Part shown: in pieces, positions 49,301-58,344 of the stretch
How positions within the stretch are numbered: position 1 is the stretch's first letter
Layout: the number at the start of each line of letters is the position of its first letter
Assembly: GCA_903876795.1 (NCBI GenBank)
Contig: CAIRBK010000024.1
Location: 1-64,000, forward strand
Reading direction: 5' to 3'
Source of the DNA: an uncultured Verrucomicrobiota bacterium
GTDB taxonomy: Bacteria; Verrucomicrobiota; Verrucomicrobiia; Opitutales; Opitutaceae
DNA length: 64,000 nt
Notes under the pieces: generated by a model
The model's database searches: none
What the model saw: only the letters and a program-made list of their open reading frames with translations
Told to the model about the DNA's origin: nothing
Translations under genes and position numbers: made by a program

Positions 49301-50779
49301 ATGCCCGCCCCGCTCTGGCAGCGACTGCTGGCCACCTATCGGACCGAAATCTGGAAGCCGTCTTGCCTGGGCGACAAATCCCTCCGAGGCCGGCTCTACG
49401 CGGTGCTCCGCTTGGTCTCGATTACGATCACGGGCCTGGTTGAAACCAAGTCGGCCAGCCGCGCCGCCGCCCTGAGTTTCAGCACGTTGCTCGGGCTGGG
49501 ACCGCTCGTCGCCATCGCCATGCTCGTCGCCGGGTTCATGCTGGACAAGCAGGACCCCAACCTGGCCGCGCAGACGCTCGGCGGCATCATCGAGAAAATC
49601 GCCCCGCAGATCCAACACCTCGAGCGGACCGGCGCCCTGCCCGGCTCACCCGACGCCACCACCGGCTCTATCGTGACCGCCACCGCGCGGGCCGGCGGCT
49701 CGACCACGACCGATAACCCTGAATTGGTCCAGATCATCGACGGTTTCATCGCCGGCTCGCGCAACGGCGCGGTCGGCGCGGTCGGCGCGCTCACCCTCAT
49801 CGTCATCGTGCTCCAGCTCTTCACTTCGGTGGAGACGTCTTTCAACGAGATCTGGGGCGTGCGGCGCGGCCGTTCGTGGATCATGCGCATCGTGTTTTAT
49901 TGGACGGTGCTCACGCTCGGCGCGGTGCTGTTCTTCGCCGCCCTCACCGGACTCTCGGCCGGCGCGGTGTTCAACGCCTTCGAGGCCCACATCCCGTTCG
50001 GCTCCGCCGTGGTTTCCGCCCTGAAGTTTTTCCTGCCCGCCGGTTCCCTGCTGGTCTTGGTCGCCATGCTCACGATCTTCTACCGGGCCATCCCCAACAC
50101 GCAGGTCTGGTGGCGCGCGGCCTTCATCGGCGCCCTGGTGGTCGCCGCTCTCATCGTGATGAACAACGTCCTCGCCTTCATCTACCTCAAGCGCGTGGTG
50201 TTGCAGAAGAGTCTTTACGGCTCCCTCGGCCTGCTGCCCATCCTGATGTTCGGCCTGTATGTCTTCTGGTTCTTCGTGCTGCTCGGGGGCCACGTGAGCT
50301 ACGCCGTTCAAAACGTCAATTTCCGCAACAGCCAGGCCGCCTGGAACACCCTCGCCGAATCCATGCGCGAACGCCTCTCCCTGATCGTCCTGCTGATGAT
50401 CGGCCGTCGTTTCCAAGCCTGTCTGCCGCCCTGCACCGCGCTGCAGCTGAGCACCCGGCTCAAGGTGCCCACCCAGATTCTCAACGAGTGCATCAACCGC
50501 CTCGTGAAGATGAACCTTGTCATCCCGATCCCTCCTTCCGGCGGGGCCGACGCCACCGACTTCCGTTTCCAGCCCGCGCGCCCTCTCGGCCGCATCACGC
50601 TCGGCGAGTTCAAACGCCTCGACGACGAGTTTGGCGAGGACTCCGCCGGCCCTCTCCTTGTGGATATCGACCCCGTCATCACCCGGTACAATGAGTCCGT
50701 CGAGGGGCTCGCCAACACGGATTTCTTCAAGAAGACGCTGGAAGAACTCCTCGAAGAGCACCCGCTCGCGGTGAGTTGA
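49301..50779 (+). CDS. YihY/virulence factor BrkB family membrane protein with C-terminal winged-helix-like tail
   Basis: A 492-aa protein from ATG 49301. Six membrane helices typical of YihY/BrkB lie between about 45 and 345 (RAAALSFSTLLGLGPLVAIA; SFNEIWGVRRGRSWIMRIVF; YGSLGLLPILMFGLYVFWF). After a large extracytoplasmic insertion rich in Gly, Ser and Thr, the last ~140 residues form a soluble domain with helix-turn-helix character (LQLSTRLKVPTQILNECINR, then LVKMNLV). The family's biochemical role is not established; the protein was once misnamed ribonuclease BN. Confidence 0.9.
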   Translation: MPAPLWQRLLATYRTEIWKPSCLGDKSLRGRLYAVLRLVSITITGLVETKSASRAAALSFSTLLGLGPLVAIAMLVAGFMLDKQDPNLAAQTLGGIIEKIAPQIQHLERTGALPGSPDATTGSIVTATARAGGSTTTDNPELVQIIDGFIAGSRNGAVGAVGALTLIVIVLQLFTSVETSFNEIWGVRRGRSWIMRIVFYWTVLTLGAVLFFAALTGLSAGAVFNAFEAHIPFGSAVVSALKFFLPAGSLLVLVAMLTIFYRAIPNTQVWWRAAFIGALVVAALIVMNNVLAFIYLKRVVLQKSLYGSLGLLPILMFGLYVFWFFVLLGGHVSYAVQNVNFRNSQAAWNTLAESMRERLSLIVLLMIGRRFQACLPPCTALQLSTRLKVPTQILNECINRLVKMNLVIPIPPSGGADATDFRFQPARPLGRITLGEFKRLDDEFGEDSAGPLLVDIDPVITRYNESVEGLANTDFFKKTLEELLEEHPLAVS

Positions 50780-50895
50780 CCGGCTCCGGGAACTCCCCCC
50801 GGCGCGGGTGATTCCGGCGGAGACTATCCCGATTACCGGCGTATTCCGCTCTTGAATCGCCCCGTGCGCCACCCAGCATCAGACCTTTTACCTTC

Positions 50896-52548
50896 ATGAT
50901 TTCCTGGATCCAACGCACCTTCCAGCAGCACTTCAAGTGGCTGTTCCTTATCCTGCTCGTCCTTGTCATCGTCTCGTTTGTCTTCATCACCAATGCCTCC
51001 TCTGGCCTGGGTCATGTCGCCAAGCAGGCCCCGGCCCGGCCCTTCTTCGGCATCAACCTCGGCTCGGCCGAGGACACCCGGGAACTCGTGGCTGACACCA
51101 CGTTGAGCGTGCAACTTCACGGCCAGCAGCTCCGCAACGAAGCCCAGTTCCAGCAGTACGCCCTCCAGCGCGTCGCCGCCCTTCACCTCGCCGCCGAGCT
51201 TCGTCTTCCCGCTCCGTCCAAGGACCAGCTGGCCGCCTACATCCAGACGCTGCCCGTTTTTGCCGGCCCGGATGGCAAATTCGACGCCAAGCGCTATGCC
51301 GATTTCCGCGACGGCCTGAAGACCAATCCCCAGATCCGCGAAAGCGACGTGACCCGCGTCATCGCCGACGACGTCACCTACCAAAACGTCCTCAAACTCC
51401 TCTCCGGCCCGGGCAACGTCCTCCCCTTCGAGGTCCAGCAGCAGCTTAACCGCGTGGACACCTCCTGGACGCTCGCCGCCGTCACCATCGACTATCCCGG
51501 CTTCAAGCCCGCCATCGCGGTGACCGACGAGGCCCTCGCCAAATATTTTGAATTCAACGCCCCCCGCTACGAGATCGGCACCAAGGTCGGTGTCTCCTAC
51601 ATCGACTTCCCCGCCGCCGTCTTCGCCTCCAAGGTGACCTTCACCGAGGAGGGACTGCGCGCCTACTACGACGCCAATTCCGCCCGCTTCCTGAAGCCCC
51701 TCTCCGACAAACCCGCCGCGCCGTCCACCCCCGACGCCGATTTCGCCGCCGCCCGCAAACAGGTCGAGGAAGCCTACCGCTCCGACCGCGCCCAGGCCCT
51801 GGCCGTCGCCGCCGCCTCCGACCTCGCCGTCGCGCTCTTCGATAACAAAATCACCGCCGCCAGCCTGGACGCCTTCCTCGCGGCCCGCCAGCTCTCCCGC
51901 AAGACACTCGCTCCCTTCAACGCCGACAACTTGCCCGCCGAACTCGGCGCCAGCCGCCGTGTTGCCGCCGAAGCCCTCAAGACCGGCCCGCAGCGCCTTT
52001 TCTCCGACCCCGTCGAGACCGACCGCGGCGCCGCCATCCTCGTGTGGAACGAGACCGTGCCCGCCCGCCAACCCGCTCTCGCCGAGGTCAAGGAGCGCGT
52101 CACCGCCGATTTCCTGGAAGCCGAGAAGCGCAAGCGTTTCTCCGAGGCCGGCGCGACCCTGCGCACCGCGCTCGAAGCCCGCCTGAAGGCCGGGGACACC
52201 CTTGAAAAAGCCGTGGCGGCCTGCGCCGTCGTCATCCCCGCCAAGCTCGGCACCAAGACATGGCCCGCCTTCACCCTGGCCAATCCGCCCATGGACCTCG
52301 ACTACAGCGTCTACGGGGCCATCGAGACCCTCGATAAAGGCGCGCTCTCCCCCATGGTCACCACGGTCGAGGAGGGCCTGATTGTTTACGCCGCCGACAA
52401 GAAGCTTCCCGTCGCCGACCCCGCGTCGCCCAAATTCGCCGAGACCCGCGCCCGTCTGGCCGCCTTCACCGCGTCGCGCAACGGCGGCGACATTCTCGCC
52501 GGTTTGGTTGACGCCGAGCTCGCCAAGACCGCTCCGGCAACCCCGTAA
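50896..52548 (+). CDS. Membrane-anchored SurA/PpiD-like periplasmic chaperone
   Basis: A 550-aa protein with one N-terminal membrane anchor (about 13-32, KWLFLILLVLVIVSFVFI), a PpiD/SurA_N-like helical region (VFAGPDGKFDAKRYADFRDG is a family hallmark) and an Ala-rich helical remainder ending with a chaperone-like C-terminal half. A parvulin catalytic domain was not recognisable, so it may be a holdase rather than an isomerase. Such proteins help outer-membrane and secreted proteins fold. It ends in a strong terminator before the FmdB gene. Confidence 0.82.
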   Translation: MISWIQRTFQQHFKWLFLILLVLVIVSFVFITNASSGLGHVAKQAPARPFFGINLGSAEDTRELVADTTLSVQLHGQQLRNEAQFQQYALQRVAALHLAAELRLPAPSKDQLAAYIQTLPVFAGPDGKFDAKRYADFRDGLKTNPQIRESDVTRVIADDVTYQNVLKLLSGPGNVLPFEVQQQLNRVDTSWTLAAVTIDYPGFKPAIAVTDEALAKYFEFNAPRYEIGTKVGVSYIDFPAAVFASKVTFTEEGLRAYYDANSARFLKPLSDKPAAPSTPDADFAAARKQVEEAYRSDRAQALAVAAASDLAVALFDNKITAASLDAFLAARQLSRKTLAPFNADNLPAELGASRRVAAEALKTGPQRLFSDPVETDRGAAILVWNETVPARQPALAEVKERVTADFLEAEKRKRFSEAGATLRTALEARLKAGDTLEKAVAACAVVIPAKLGTKTWPAFTLANPPMDLDYSVYGAIETLDKGALSPMVTTVEEGLIVYAADKKLPVADPASPKFAETRARLAAFTASRNGGDILAGLVDAELAKTAPATP

Positions 52549-52569
52549 CGGCCGTTGCTTTCTTCGCCA

Positions 52570-52599
52570 GGCGGGCCCTTCACCGGGCCCGCCTTTTTT
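52570..52599 (+). terminator. Rho-independent terminator after the PpiD-like gene
   Basis: A 9-bp perfect GC stem (GGCGGGCCC with GGGCCCGCC), 6-nt loop, then six Ts, 21 bp after the stop codon. Confidence 0.92.
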
Positions 52600-52662
52600 G
52601 CGTCCCTCTTCCGACCGAACCGTCTGGCAAAATCGCCGGGGATGGTTTCTCTTCGCACTTCC

Positions 52663-52911
52663 ATGCCCGTTTACCGCTACGCCCCGGTCAAGACCCCCTG
52701 CAAACTCTGCGGGGAGGGCTTCGACCACCGGCACGAGGCCGTCGCCGAAGCGCTCTCCGCCTGCCCGACCTGCGGACAGGCCGTGCGCCGCGTCGCCATA
52801 CAGCAGATCAACACCCCTAAACTGCTGGCTCCGGTCGGCGTCGCCAAGGCCAAGCAGGCCGGCTTCACCGTCTTCAAACGCATCTCCGACGGCGAACTGG
52901 AACGCCAATGA
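52663..52911 (+). CDS. FmdB-family zinc-ribbon protein
   Basis: An 82-aa protein from ATG 52663, starting MPVYRYAP, close to the family's MP-Y-Y. Two CxxC pairs at Cys13/Cys16 and Cys34/Cys37 (CKLCGEGF; SACPTCGQAVRR) form the zinc ribbon. Relatives are small putative regulators of unproven function. Its stop overlaps the ATG of the TolC-family gene (ATGA), so it is translationally coupled to an efflux or secretion channel. Confidence 0.88.
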   Translation: MPVYRYAPVKTPCKLCGEGFDHRHEAVAEALSACPTCGQAVRRVAIQQINTPKLLAPVGVAKAKQAGFTVFKRISDGELERQ

Positions 52912-54407
52912 AGCCCGTTTCTCCTCTCAATCCGATGATCCGCCCGTTTCCGTTCCGCTCCGCCCTGGCCTTTTTTTTCCTCTTCCCGCTCCTGCGCGCA
53001 TCAGGCGAACCGCCTCCGCTCACCCTTGAGGAGTGTGTCGCCCGGGCCCTCGACAAAAACTTCGACCTCCAGCTCCAGCGCTTCGCCTCCGACAACGCCC
53101 GCGAGCAGGTCACCATCGCCGACGCCACCTTCGATCCCTCGCTGTTTTCCACCATCGCCGCCGCCGGCCGCCGCGATTCCAGCCTGGGCACCGTTCTCGA
53201 CACGCAGGACCAGTCCTCGACCCTCGGCGTCACCCAGCGCATCCTCTCCGGGGCCACCCTCACCGCGCGCACCGCGCTCGATCGCGGCAAGGAGCGTCCC
53301 TACACGTCGCCGCCGCTCTTTAACCCCGTTTACACGAGCGATCTCTCCCTCTCCGCCACCCAGCCCCTGCTCAAGGGCTTCGGCGTGACCATCAACCGCG
53401 CCGCCATCCAGCGCGCCCGCCTCGGGGTCACCCGGGCCAACCTCGATTTTAAATCCGCCGTCCTCAATCTCATCCGCGACGTCGAGTCCGCCTACTACAC
53501 CCTCGCTTTTTCAAGGGAACAGCTCGCCGTCCGCCAGCTCAGCCTGGATGTCGCCCAAACCCTGTTCGACGAAAACAAGTCCCGGCTCGATACCGGCGTC
53601 GCCACCAGCCTCGACGTCCTGCAGTCCGAGGTTGGTGTCGCCAACGCCCGCCGCGACCTCATCGTCGCCGAACAATCCGTGCGCGACAACGAGGACGCGC
53701 TGCTGCGCCTGATCGGGCGTTTCGAGTTTTCCGCCCGCCCCGGTCGCGTGAGCCTGCCCGACGAGCCTTCGCCCGCCCCGCCGGTTTCCTTTGAGCGTTC
53801 CTATGCCCTCGCGCTCGCCAACACCCCCGAATTCGCCTCCGGCAAGCTCCTCGCCGAACAGCTCAGGCTCGACCTTGCCGTGGCCAAAAACAACCGCCTC
53901 CCGTCCCTCGATCTCGGCGCAGCCGTCGGCTACAACGGCGGCGGGCGCCGCGACGCCGGCGACGCCCTGGCCAGCGCGGCTTCCGGCGATTCCCGCAACT
54001 GGCAGGTCGATCTCACCCTCTCGGTGCCCTGGGGGCTGCGCTCCGAGCGGGCCGCCTACCGCCAGGCCCGCAACAACCTCGACCGCCAGGAGACGTTCCT
54101 GCGGCAGCTCGACCAAAACCTGCTCGTCCGGGTCCGCTCGGCCGTGCGCGCCGTCGAGACCAGCCGCGAGAGCGTGACCGTGTCCTCGCTGGCCACGCGG
54201 CTCAGCGAGCGGCAATTCGAGGCCGAGAAGGCCCGCTACCAGGCCGGCCGCTCCACGTATCGATTTGTCGAGGACGCCCGCCGCGATCTCGACGCCGCCC
54301 GCGTCAACGAACAGCTCGCCCGCGTCAACCTGCGCATCGCCCTGGCCGAGCTCGCCCGCCTCGAGGCCGCCAGCCTTGCCCGCTACGACGTCAGATTGGA
54401 GGAATGA
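52908..54407 (+). CDS. TolC-family outer-membrane channel protein
   Basis: A 499-aa exported protein with a signal sequence (residues 17-30, FRSALAFFFLFPLLRA). The TolC repeat architecture is clear: LTLEECVARALDKNFDLQL opens each half-barrel, LSATQPLLKGFGVTINRAAI and VESAYYTLAFSREQL are typical, and the long coiled helices repeat in the second half. TolC proteins form the outer-membrane duct of efflux or type I export machines. No inner-membrane pump or adaptor is adjacent. It abuts the convergent WYL-regulator gene with no gap. Confidence 0.92.
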   Translation: MKPVSPLNPMIRPFPFRSALAFFFLFPLLRASGEPPPLTLEECVARALDKNFDLQLQRFASDNAREQVTIADATFDPSLFSTIAAAGRRDSSLGTVLDTQDQSSTLGVTQRILSGATLTARTALDRGKERPYTSPPLFNPVYTSDLSLSATQPLLKGFGVTINRAAIQRARLGVTRANLDFKSAVLNLIRDVESAYYTLAFSREQLAVRQLSLDVAQTLFDENKSRLDTGVATSLDVLQSEVGVANARRDLIVAEQSVRDNEDALLRLIGRFEFSARPGRVSLPDEPSPAPPVSFERSYALALANTPEFASGKLLAEQLRLDLAVAKNNRLPSLDLGAAVGYNGGGRRDAGDALASAASGDSRNWQVDLTLSVPWGLRSERAAYRQARNNLDRQETFLRQLDQNLLVRVRSAVRAVETSRESVTVSSLATRLSERQFEAEKARYQAGRSTYRFVEDARRDLDAARVNEQLARVNLRIALAELARLEAASLARYDVRLEE

Positions 54408-55421
54408 TCAGTCCGCCGGGCTGGCGTAAACCGCCGCCAGCGCGCCGGCGGCGGCGCGGATTTTTTCCCGCAGGACGGCGGGCTTGAGCACTTCGGCCGA
54501 TGCGCCCCAGCCGAGCACCCAGCGCTCGATTTCCGCCAGGGCCCCGAGGCGCAGGCGCAGCTCCAGCCCGCCTCCCGGCAGGTCGCGCATCTCCTGCGAC
54601 TCGTGCCACTCGCGCTCGCGCACCAAGTCGGCGACCCCGGCCTTGAATCGTATCACCACCGCGAAGTCCCCGTCGCCGCCGAGCACGCCGAGCGCGGTGG
54701 CGAAGAATTTCTCCGGGGAAAAATCCGCCGGTTTCACGAAGACGGTGTCGCCCACCCGCACCCCGCCGATGCGCGGCAGCGCGTAGGTGCGCAGCGCATC
54801 GCGCTCGAGGTCATGTCCCACCAGATACCAGAGGTTTTCGCGGTGGGCGAGGTGGTAGGGGCGCACGCGACGGCGCTGGCTCCGGTTCGCCCCCGGCTTC
54901 CGGTAGTCGAACTCGACCTCCCGCAGCCGCAGCACCGCGCCGCTCAGGGCGTTGAAGGCCGTGAGGTCGGCCTTGCCCAGGCCCGCGTTTTTGAACGAGA
55001 CCGCGCGCAGCTCGTCGGCCGGGGAGAAGGAGATCTTGTCGCGCAGTCCGCCGGCTAGTTTTTCAAACGCGATTTCCAACTGCCGGTGAAACGGCGTGCC
55101 GCGATATTGCTCCAGGGCGCGCCGGGCCACGAGCAGTGCCATCAGCTCGCCCTCGGTCACCTGCACGGTGGGGAACGCGTTCACCGGATGCGTGTAGCGA
55201 TAGGCCCGGATGCGCGCGTCGTAGTCGATCGGCAGGTCGAGCCGGTCGCGCATGAAGGCGATGTCGCGCACCACGGTCTTGCGGCACACCTCCAGGGTTT
55301 TCACCAGCCGCGCGCAGTTGACGAGCGTGCCGCGGCGAAGCACGTCATGGATGCGCAGCATGCGCTCAAGGGGAGGACGGGAAAGCTGGGCGCGTGGTTT
55401 CACGAAAAAAATCTCGGGCAT
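54408..55421 (-). CDS. WYL-domain transcriptional regulator (DeoR-like HTH)
   Basis: A 337-aa regulator with an N-terminal helix-turn-helix (CARLVKTLEVCRKTVVRDIAF, wing YDARIRAYRYT) and a WYL ligand-sensing domain (VRPYHLAHRENLWYLVGHD) followed by a WCX-like C-terminal extension. WYL regulators sense nucleotides or DNA ends and control DNA repair or phage-defence genes in many bacteria. It is divergent from the unknown gene at 55471, with the two starts separated by 49 bp that contain a perfect 7-bp inverted repeat, so it probably controls itself and that gene. Confidence 0.9.
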   Translation of the reverse strand: MPEIFFVKPRAQLSRPPLERMLRIHDVLRRGTLVNCARLVKTLEVCRKTVVRDIAFMRDRLDLPIDYDARIRAYRYTHPVNAFPTVQVTEGELMALLVARRALEQYRGTPFHRQLEIAFEKLAGGLRDKISFSPADELRAVSFKNAGLGKADLTAFNALSGAVLRLREVEFDYRKPGANRSQRRRVRPYHLAHRENLWYLVGHDLERDALRTYALPRIGGVRVGDTVFVKPADFSPEKFFATALGVLGGDGDFAVVIRFKAGVADLVREREWHESQEMRDLPGGGLELRLRLGALAEIERWVLGWGASAEVLKPAVLREKIRAAAGALAAVYASPAD

Positions 55422-55430
55422 TATCTATAC

Positions 55431-55449
55431 TGGGACAAGCAATGTCCCA
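55431..55449. promoter_or_regulatory. Perfect inverted repeat, candidate WYL-regulator operator
   Basis: TGGGACA-AGCAA-TGTCCCA: two perfect 7-bp arms with a 5-bp spacer, centred at 55440 in the 49-bp gap between the divergent starts of the WYL regulator (55421) and the unknown gene (55471). AT-rich hexamers suitable as -10 elements lie on both sides. Confidence 0.55.
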
Positions 55450-55470
55450 CATAATCTTTATGATGGGCGC

Positions 55471-56112
55471 ATGAAACTTCGCCCGACTCGCCTCCCTGCC
55501 GCCCGTTCCGTCCTCTCCCCGGCCATCGACCTGACCTGGTCGCATTTCGGGGCCGTTTATCGCGTGACTCCCTGGCCGGAGGCGCGTCTTGAACGCCGGG
55601 ATGGCGACGCCTGGATCGCGGTGGCGGCGGGCGAGGGGATCCTGGCCTCCGGCGCCGTCCAATTGAACGCTACGGCCTGGCGGCGTTATCTGGAGTTTAT
55701 CCCGGCGGCCGAGCGCTCGTTCCTCGAGCGGTTTCGCTTTGGTCGCCTGGCGACACTGTTGATTCTGGCGCGATGCCCGGGGTTGCTGGCCGATTTGGAC
55801 GAGACGCCCGCGCTGGCACCGTTTCTCGCGGCCCACACCGACCTGCGCGGCTCGGGGGATGGGCGTTGGGACGAGGTCGCCGCCGTGCATGAGCGCGGGG
55901 GCGTTTACGCCGTGCTGGAGTGGCTGGGGCTACCGGCCCGCCGCGAAACGTTTTCCATCCTGCGCAATCTGGCCGATCCCGACGTGCCTCGCCGGTTGCT
56001 GGAGCCGTTGCGCAGCCTGCTATGGCAACCCGAAGCCGCAGGCGTGTTGCAGCGTCTGCCTCAGCTCACCGACATTCAACTTGCGCAATACTGCAACCGA
56101 CTAGCTGCTTAA
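55471..56112 (+). CDS. Unknown protein paired with WYL regulator
   Basis: A 213-aa soluble protein from ATG 55471; no family recognised. The N-terminal third has beta-strand character (LTWSHFGAVYRVTPWPEARL), the rest is helical and Leu/Arg-rich (RFRFGRLATLLILARCPGLL; TFSILRNLADPDVPRRLLEP; LQRLPQLTDIQLAQYCNRLA). It has no signal peptide, membrane segment, metal motif or Walker motif. It is divergent from the WYL regulator across a probable operator and precedes the mraZ promoter region. Such divergent pairs usually mean the regulator controls the neighbour. Confidence 0.7.
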   Translation: MKLRPTRLPAARSVLSPAIDLTWSHFGAVYRVTPWPEARLERRDGDAWIAVAAGEGILASGAVQLNATAWRRYLEFIPAAERSFLERFRFGRLATLLILARCPGLLADLDETPALAPFLAAHTDLRGSGDGRWDEVAAVHERGGVYAVLEWLGLPARRETFSILRNLADPDVPRRLLEPLRSLLWQPEAAGVLQRLPQLTDIQLAQYCNRLAA

Positions 56113-56202
56113 TGGGTAGGTCCTTAGCCTATGGTGGAGGACAAGATGTCGATAACTTTTGGGGTTAAAACGGGGCAAAATCTCCAAGTTTTCTTGACCA
56201 TT

Positions 56203-56237
56203 GTGGGGCAAAGTGGGTTGAAATGGGGTGTTTTGGG
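56203..56237 (+). promoter_or_regulatory. Four MraZ boxes upstream of mraZ
   Basis: GTGGG, GTGGG, ATGGG and TTGGG start at 56203, 56213, 56223 and 56233, exactly 10 bp apart, 25-60 bp before the mraZ ATG. MraZ is known to bind direct (T)GGG repeats with 5-nt spacers in its own promoter. A TTGACC hexamer at 56194-56199 could be the -35 element, in which case bound MraZ would cover the promoter. Confidence 0.82.
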
Positions 56238-56261
56238 GAGATATTGTCTTCCTGAGACTCC

Positions 56262-56711
56262 ATGACGCATCCCGGAGCAACCTACACCGGCCTCTACAGG
56301 CACACATTGGACGACAAGAATCGTGTCACGATTCCGTCGGTGTGGCGGGCTGCGCACGGTGATGAGGAACAGTTTTTGGCAACACCGCATCCGGATGGCT
56401 ATATCGCCATCCTTCCTCCTGCCGAAATCGCCAAGCTGCGCACCAAGATCGAGGCCATCGCGTTGTCCGACGGTTCGGGGCAGGATTTTGCCGCCAGGTT
56501 TTTTGCGCAGACGCAGGCTCTCGGTTTCGACAAGCAGGGCCGCATCATGCTCAACGGCGAGTTGCTGGCCCATGCCGGCATCGCCAAGGACGCGGTCCTG
56601 GTGGGCTCGCTCAATAAATTCAGTCTTTACAGCCCCGAACGCTGGAGCCGCGTGGAACAACGCACGGCCGGCGAGAATTTCGGCGATCTCATGCGCCGCC
56701 TCGGTATCTAA
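56262..56711 (+). CDS. mraZ: Transcriptional regulator MraZ
   Basis: A 149-aa AbrB-fold DNA-binding protein. Both MraZ-type DxxxR motifs are present ([14 protein letters not shown] near residue 17-21 and [14 protein letters not shown] in the second half), and the spacing of the two half-domains is normal. It binds the four GGG repeats just upstream and represses the division/cell-wall cluster. It is the first gene of the cluster; rsmH follows after 220 bp, a longer gap than usual. Confidence 0.96.
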   Translation: MTHPGATYTGLYRHTLDDKNRVTIPSVWRAAHGDEEQFLATPHPDGYIAILPPAEIAKLRTKIEAIALSDGSGQDFAARFFAQTQALGFDKQGRIMLNGELLAHAGIAKDAVLVGSLNKFSLYSPERWSRVEQRTAGENFGDLMRRLGI

Positions 56712-56931
56712 GTCATGCGCAACCACCCTCCCTTTCTGCCGATCCGTTCGCTGGTGTCTCCGGCCCGATTCGGTCGCCGCCGGCGTGGATCTGCTTTCGC
56801 CGCCGCGACGGGCGTTTGCTCGCGTTTTGAGCAGAACAATCTCGCCGTCGCGATGGCCGCCCGTCCCGTCTGGCTTTCAGGGCCGCTCTTTCTTCGTTCG
56901 CAGCCGCAACCGTCGGTCTTCTTCGAGCGCC

Positions 56932-57879
56932 ATGCCGCTTGAAGCCGTCATCCCCGTCATGACCTCCGGCCATCAACCCGTTTTGCTGAGCGAAACGCTG
57001 GAGCTGCTCGCCCCGCGCCCGGGCGGGCGCTACTTGGACGCGACGTTCGGCGGCGGCGGGCATACTCGCGCCATTCTCGAAGCGGCCCCTGGAGTCCAGG
57101 TTGTGGCACTCGACCGGGATCCCGCCGCCCAGCCTCGCGCCGACGTGCTCCGCCTGGAGTTTGAGGGGCGGTTCGCGCTCATCGACCGCGACTTCGGACG
57201 GCTCGGTGAATTGCCCTTGGAAAAGTTCGACGGCATCCTCTTCGACTTCGGTGTTTCCTCTTTCCAGCTCGACGACGCCGGTCGCGGCTTCTCCTTCCGC
57301 AACGACGCCCCGGCCGACATGCGCATGGACCCGCGCTCCGGCGTGCCCGCCTCCGTGTGGCTGGAAACAGCCACCGAGGAGATGCTCGTCCGCGCCGTGC
57401 GCGACTACGGCGAGGAAAAAAACTGGCGCCAAGTCGTGCGCGCGATCATCTCCGCCCGCGGCACCGGCCGGCTGGCCCGCACCGCCTCGCTCGCCGCGAT
57501 CATCGCCGACGCGATCCCTCCCCGGGACCGTTTCGCCTCCAAAATCCATCCGGCCACGCGCGCCTTCCAAGGTGTCCGCATTGCGGTCAACGACGAGCTG
57601 GGCGCCATCGAGCGGGCGTTGCCCGCCGCCTTCGACCGGCTCGCCCCGGGCGGCGTGCTCTGCGCGATCAGCTTCCACTCGCTGGAGGATCGTATCGCCA
57701 AGCGGTTTTTCCGCCGCCTTGCCGGCCTCCCCGAGGGAGAGGACGACCACCGCCCGCAAGACCTGCGCGTGAAGCACGCCGAACTCCTTTCCCGCGGTCC
57801 GGTCACGCCCTCTCCCGGCGAGATCGCCGCCAATCCCCGCAGCCGTTCCTCCAAGCTGCGTGCCCTCCGCAAACTCTAA
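56932..57879 (+). CDS. rsmH: 16S rRNA (cytosine(1402)-N4)-methyltransferase RsmH
   Basis: A 315-aa enzyme from ATG 56932 (ATG 56959, nine codons later at [12 protein letters not shown], is an alternative). Family segments are [13 protein letters not shown], the SAM loop [60 protein letters not shown] and [12 protein letters not shown]. It methylates C1402 of 16S rRNA and is a standard member of the cluster. An open frame upstream is out of homology. A 46-bp gap separates it from ftsL. Confidence 0.96.
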   Translation: MPLEAVIPVMTSGHQPVLLSETLELLAPRPGGRYLDATFGGGGHTRAILEAAPGVQVVALDRDPAAQPRADVLRLEFEGRFALIDRDFGRLGELPLEKFDGILFDFGVSSFQLDDAGRGFSFRNDAPADMRMDPRSGVPASVWLETATEEMLVRAVRDYGEEKNWRQVVRAIISARGTGRLARTASLAAIIADAIPPRDRFASKIHPATRAFQGVRIAVNDELGAIERALPAAFDRLAPGGVLCAISFHSLEDRIAKRFFRRLAGLPEGEDDHRPQDLRVKHAELLSRGPVTPSPGEIAANPRSRSSKLRALRKL

Positions 57880-57924
57880 ACCCCATCAGACGCCGATCCA
57901 CGCTCACCGCGCCGCCGCCCTTCC

Positions 57925-58326
57925 ATGAACAAGAAAAACAACCACGCCTTCGTGAACCAGCTGCTCGTTTACACGCTGGTCATGATCTGCTTCAGCGGCT
58001 CCATCGGGCTGGGCACGGTGTGGTTGCGTCACCAGATTTCCGTTACGGCCAACTCCACCCGCGAGTATGCGCAGCGCATCGTCGAGTCGGAGCGCCAGCT
58101 TGCCGAGCTCAACACCCGCATCACCGCCGAGCAGTCGATCGATGTCCTCGCCCGGCGCAACGCCGAGTGGCGCCTCGGGCTTGTCCTTCCCAGGGAACCC
58201 CAGGTCGTGCGTGTGAGCGAGTCGCCTGAACGCAGGCTGGCCGCCCGCAACAACGCCGAGGTGTTCGCCCCCGAGGCCGTCTCCACCGCACCGGTACGCT
58301 TCCGCGTCGTCAACAACCAGCGCTGA
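57925..58326 (+). CDS. ftsL: FtsL-like cell-division protein
   Basis: A 133-aa bitopic membrane protein: short basic cytoplasmic tail, one membrane helix (about 12-33, LLVYTLVMICFSGSIGLGTV) and a periplasmic coiled coil (TREYAQRIVESERQLAELNT). Sequence similarity in this family is low; the call rests on topology, size and position between rsmH and the transpeptidase gene. FtsL with FtsB and FtsQ activates the septal synthase. The Arg/Ala-rich tail after about residue 100 is probably disordered. Confidence 0.8.
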   Translation: MNKKNNHAFVNQLLVYTLVMICFSGSIGLGTVWLRHQISVTANSTREYAQRIVESERQLAELNTRITAEQSIDVLARRNAEWRLGLVLPREPQVVRVSESPERRLAARNNAEVFAPEAVSTAPVRFRVVNNQR

Positions 58327-58344
58327 CCCTCCCGCCAACCAGCC

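Noticed and set aside
56715-56942. Open frame of 75 codons between mraZ and rsmH
   Set aside because: It starts with ATG but has Arg/Pro/Ala-rich content with no fold-like pattern and runs into the rsmH start. No ribosome site supports it.
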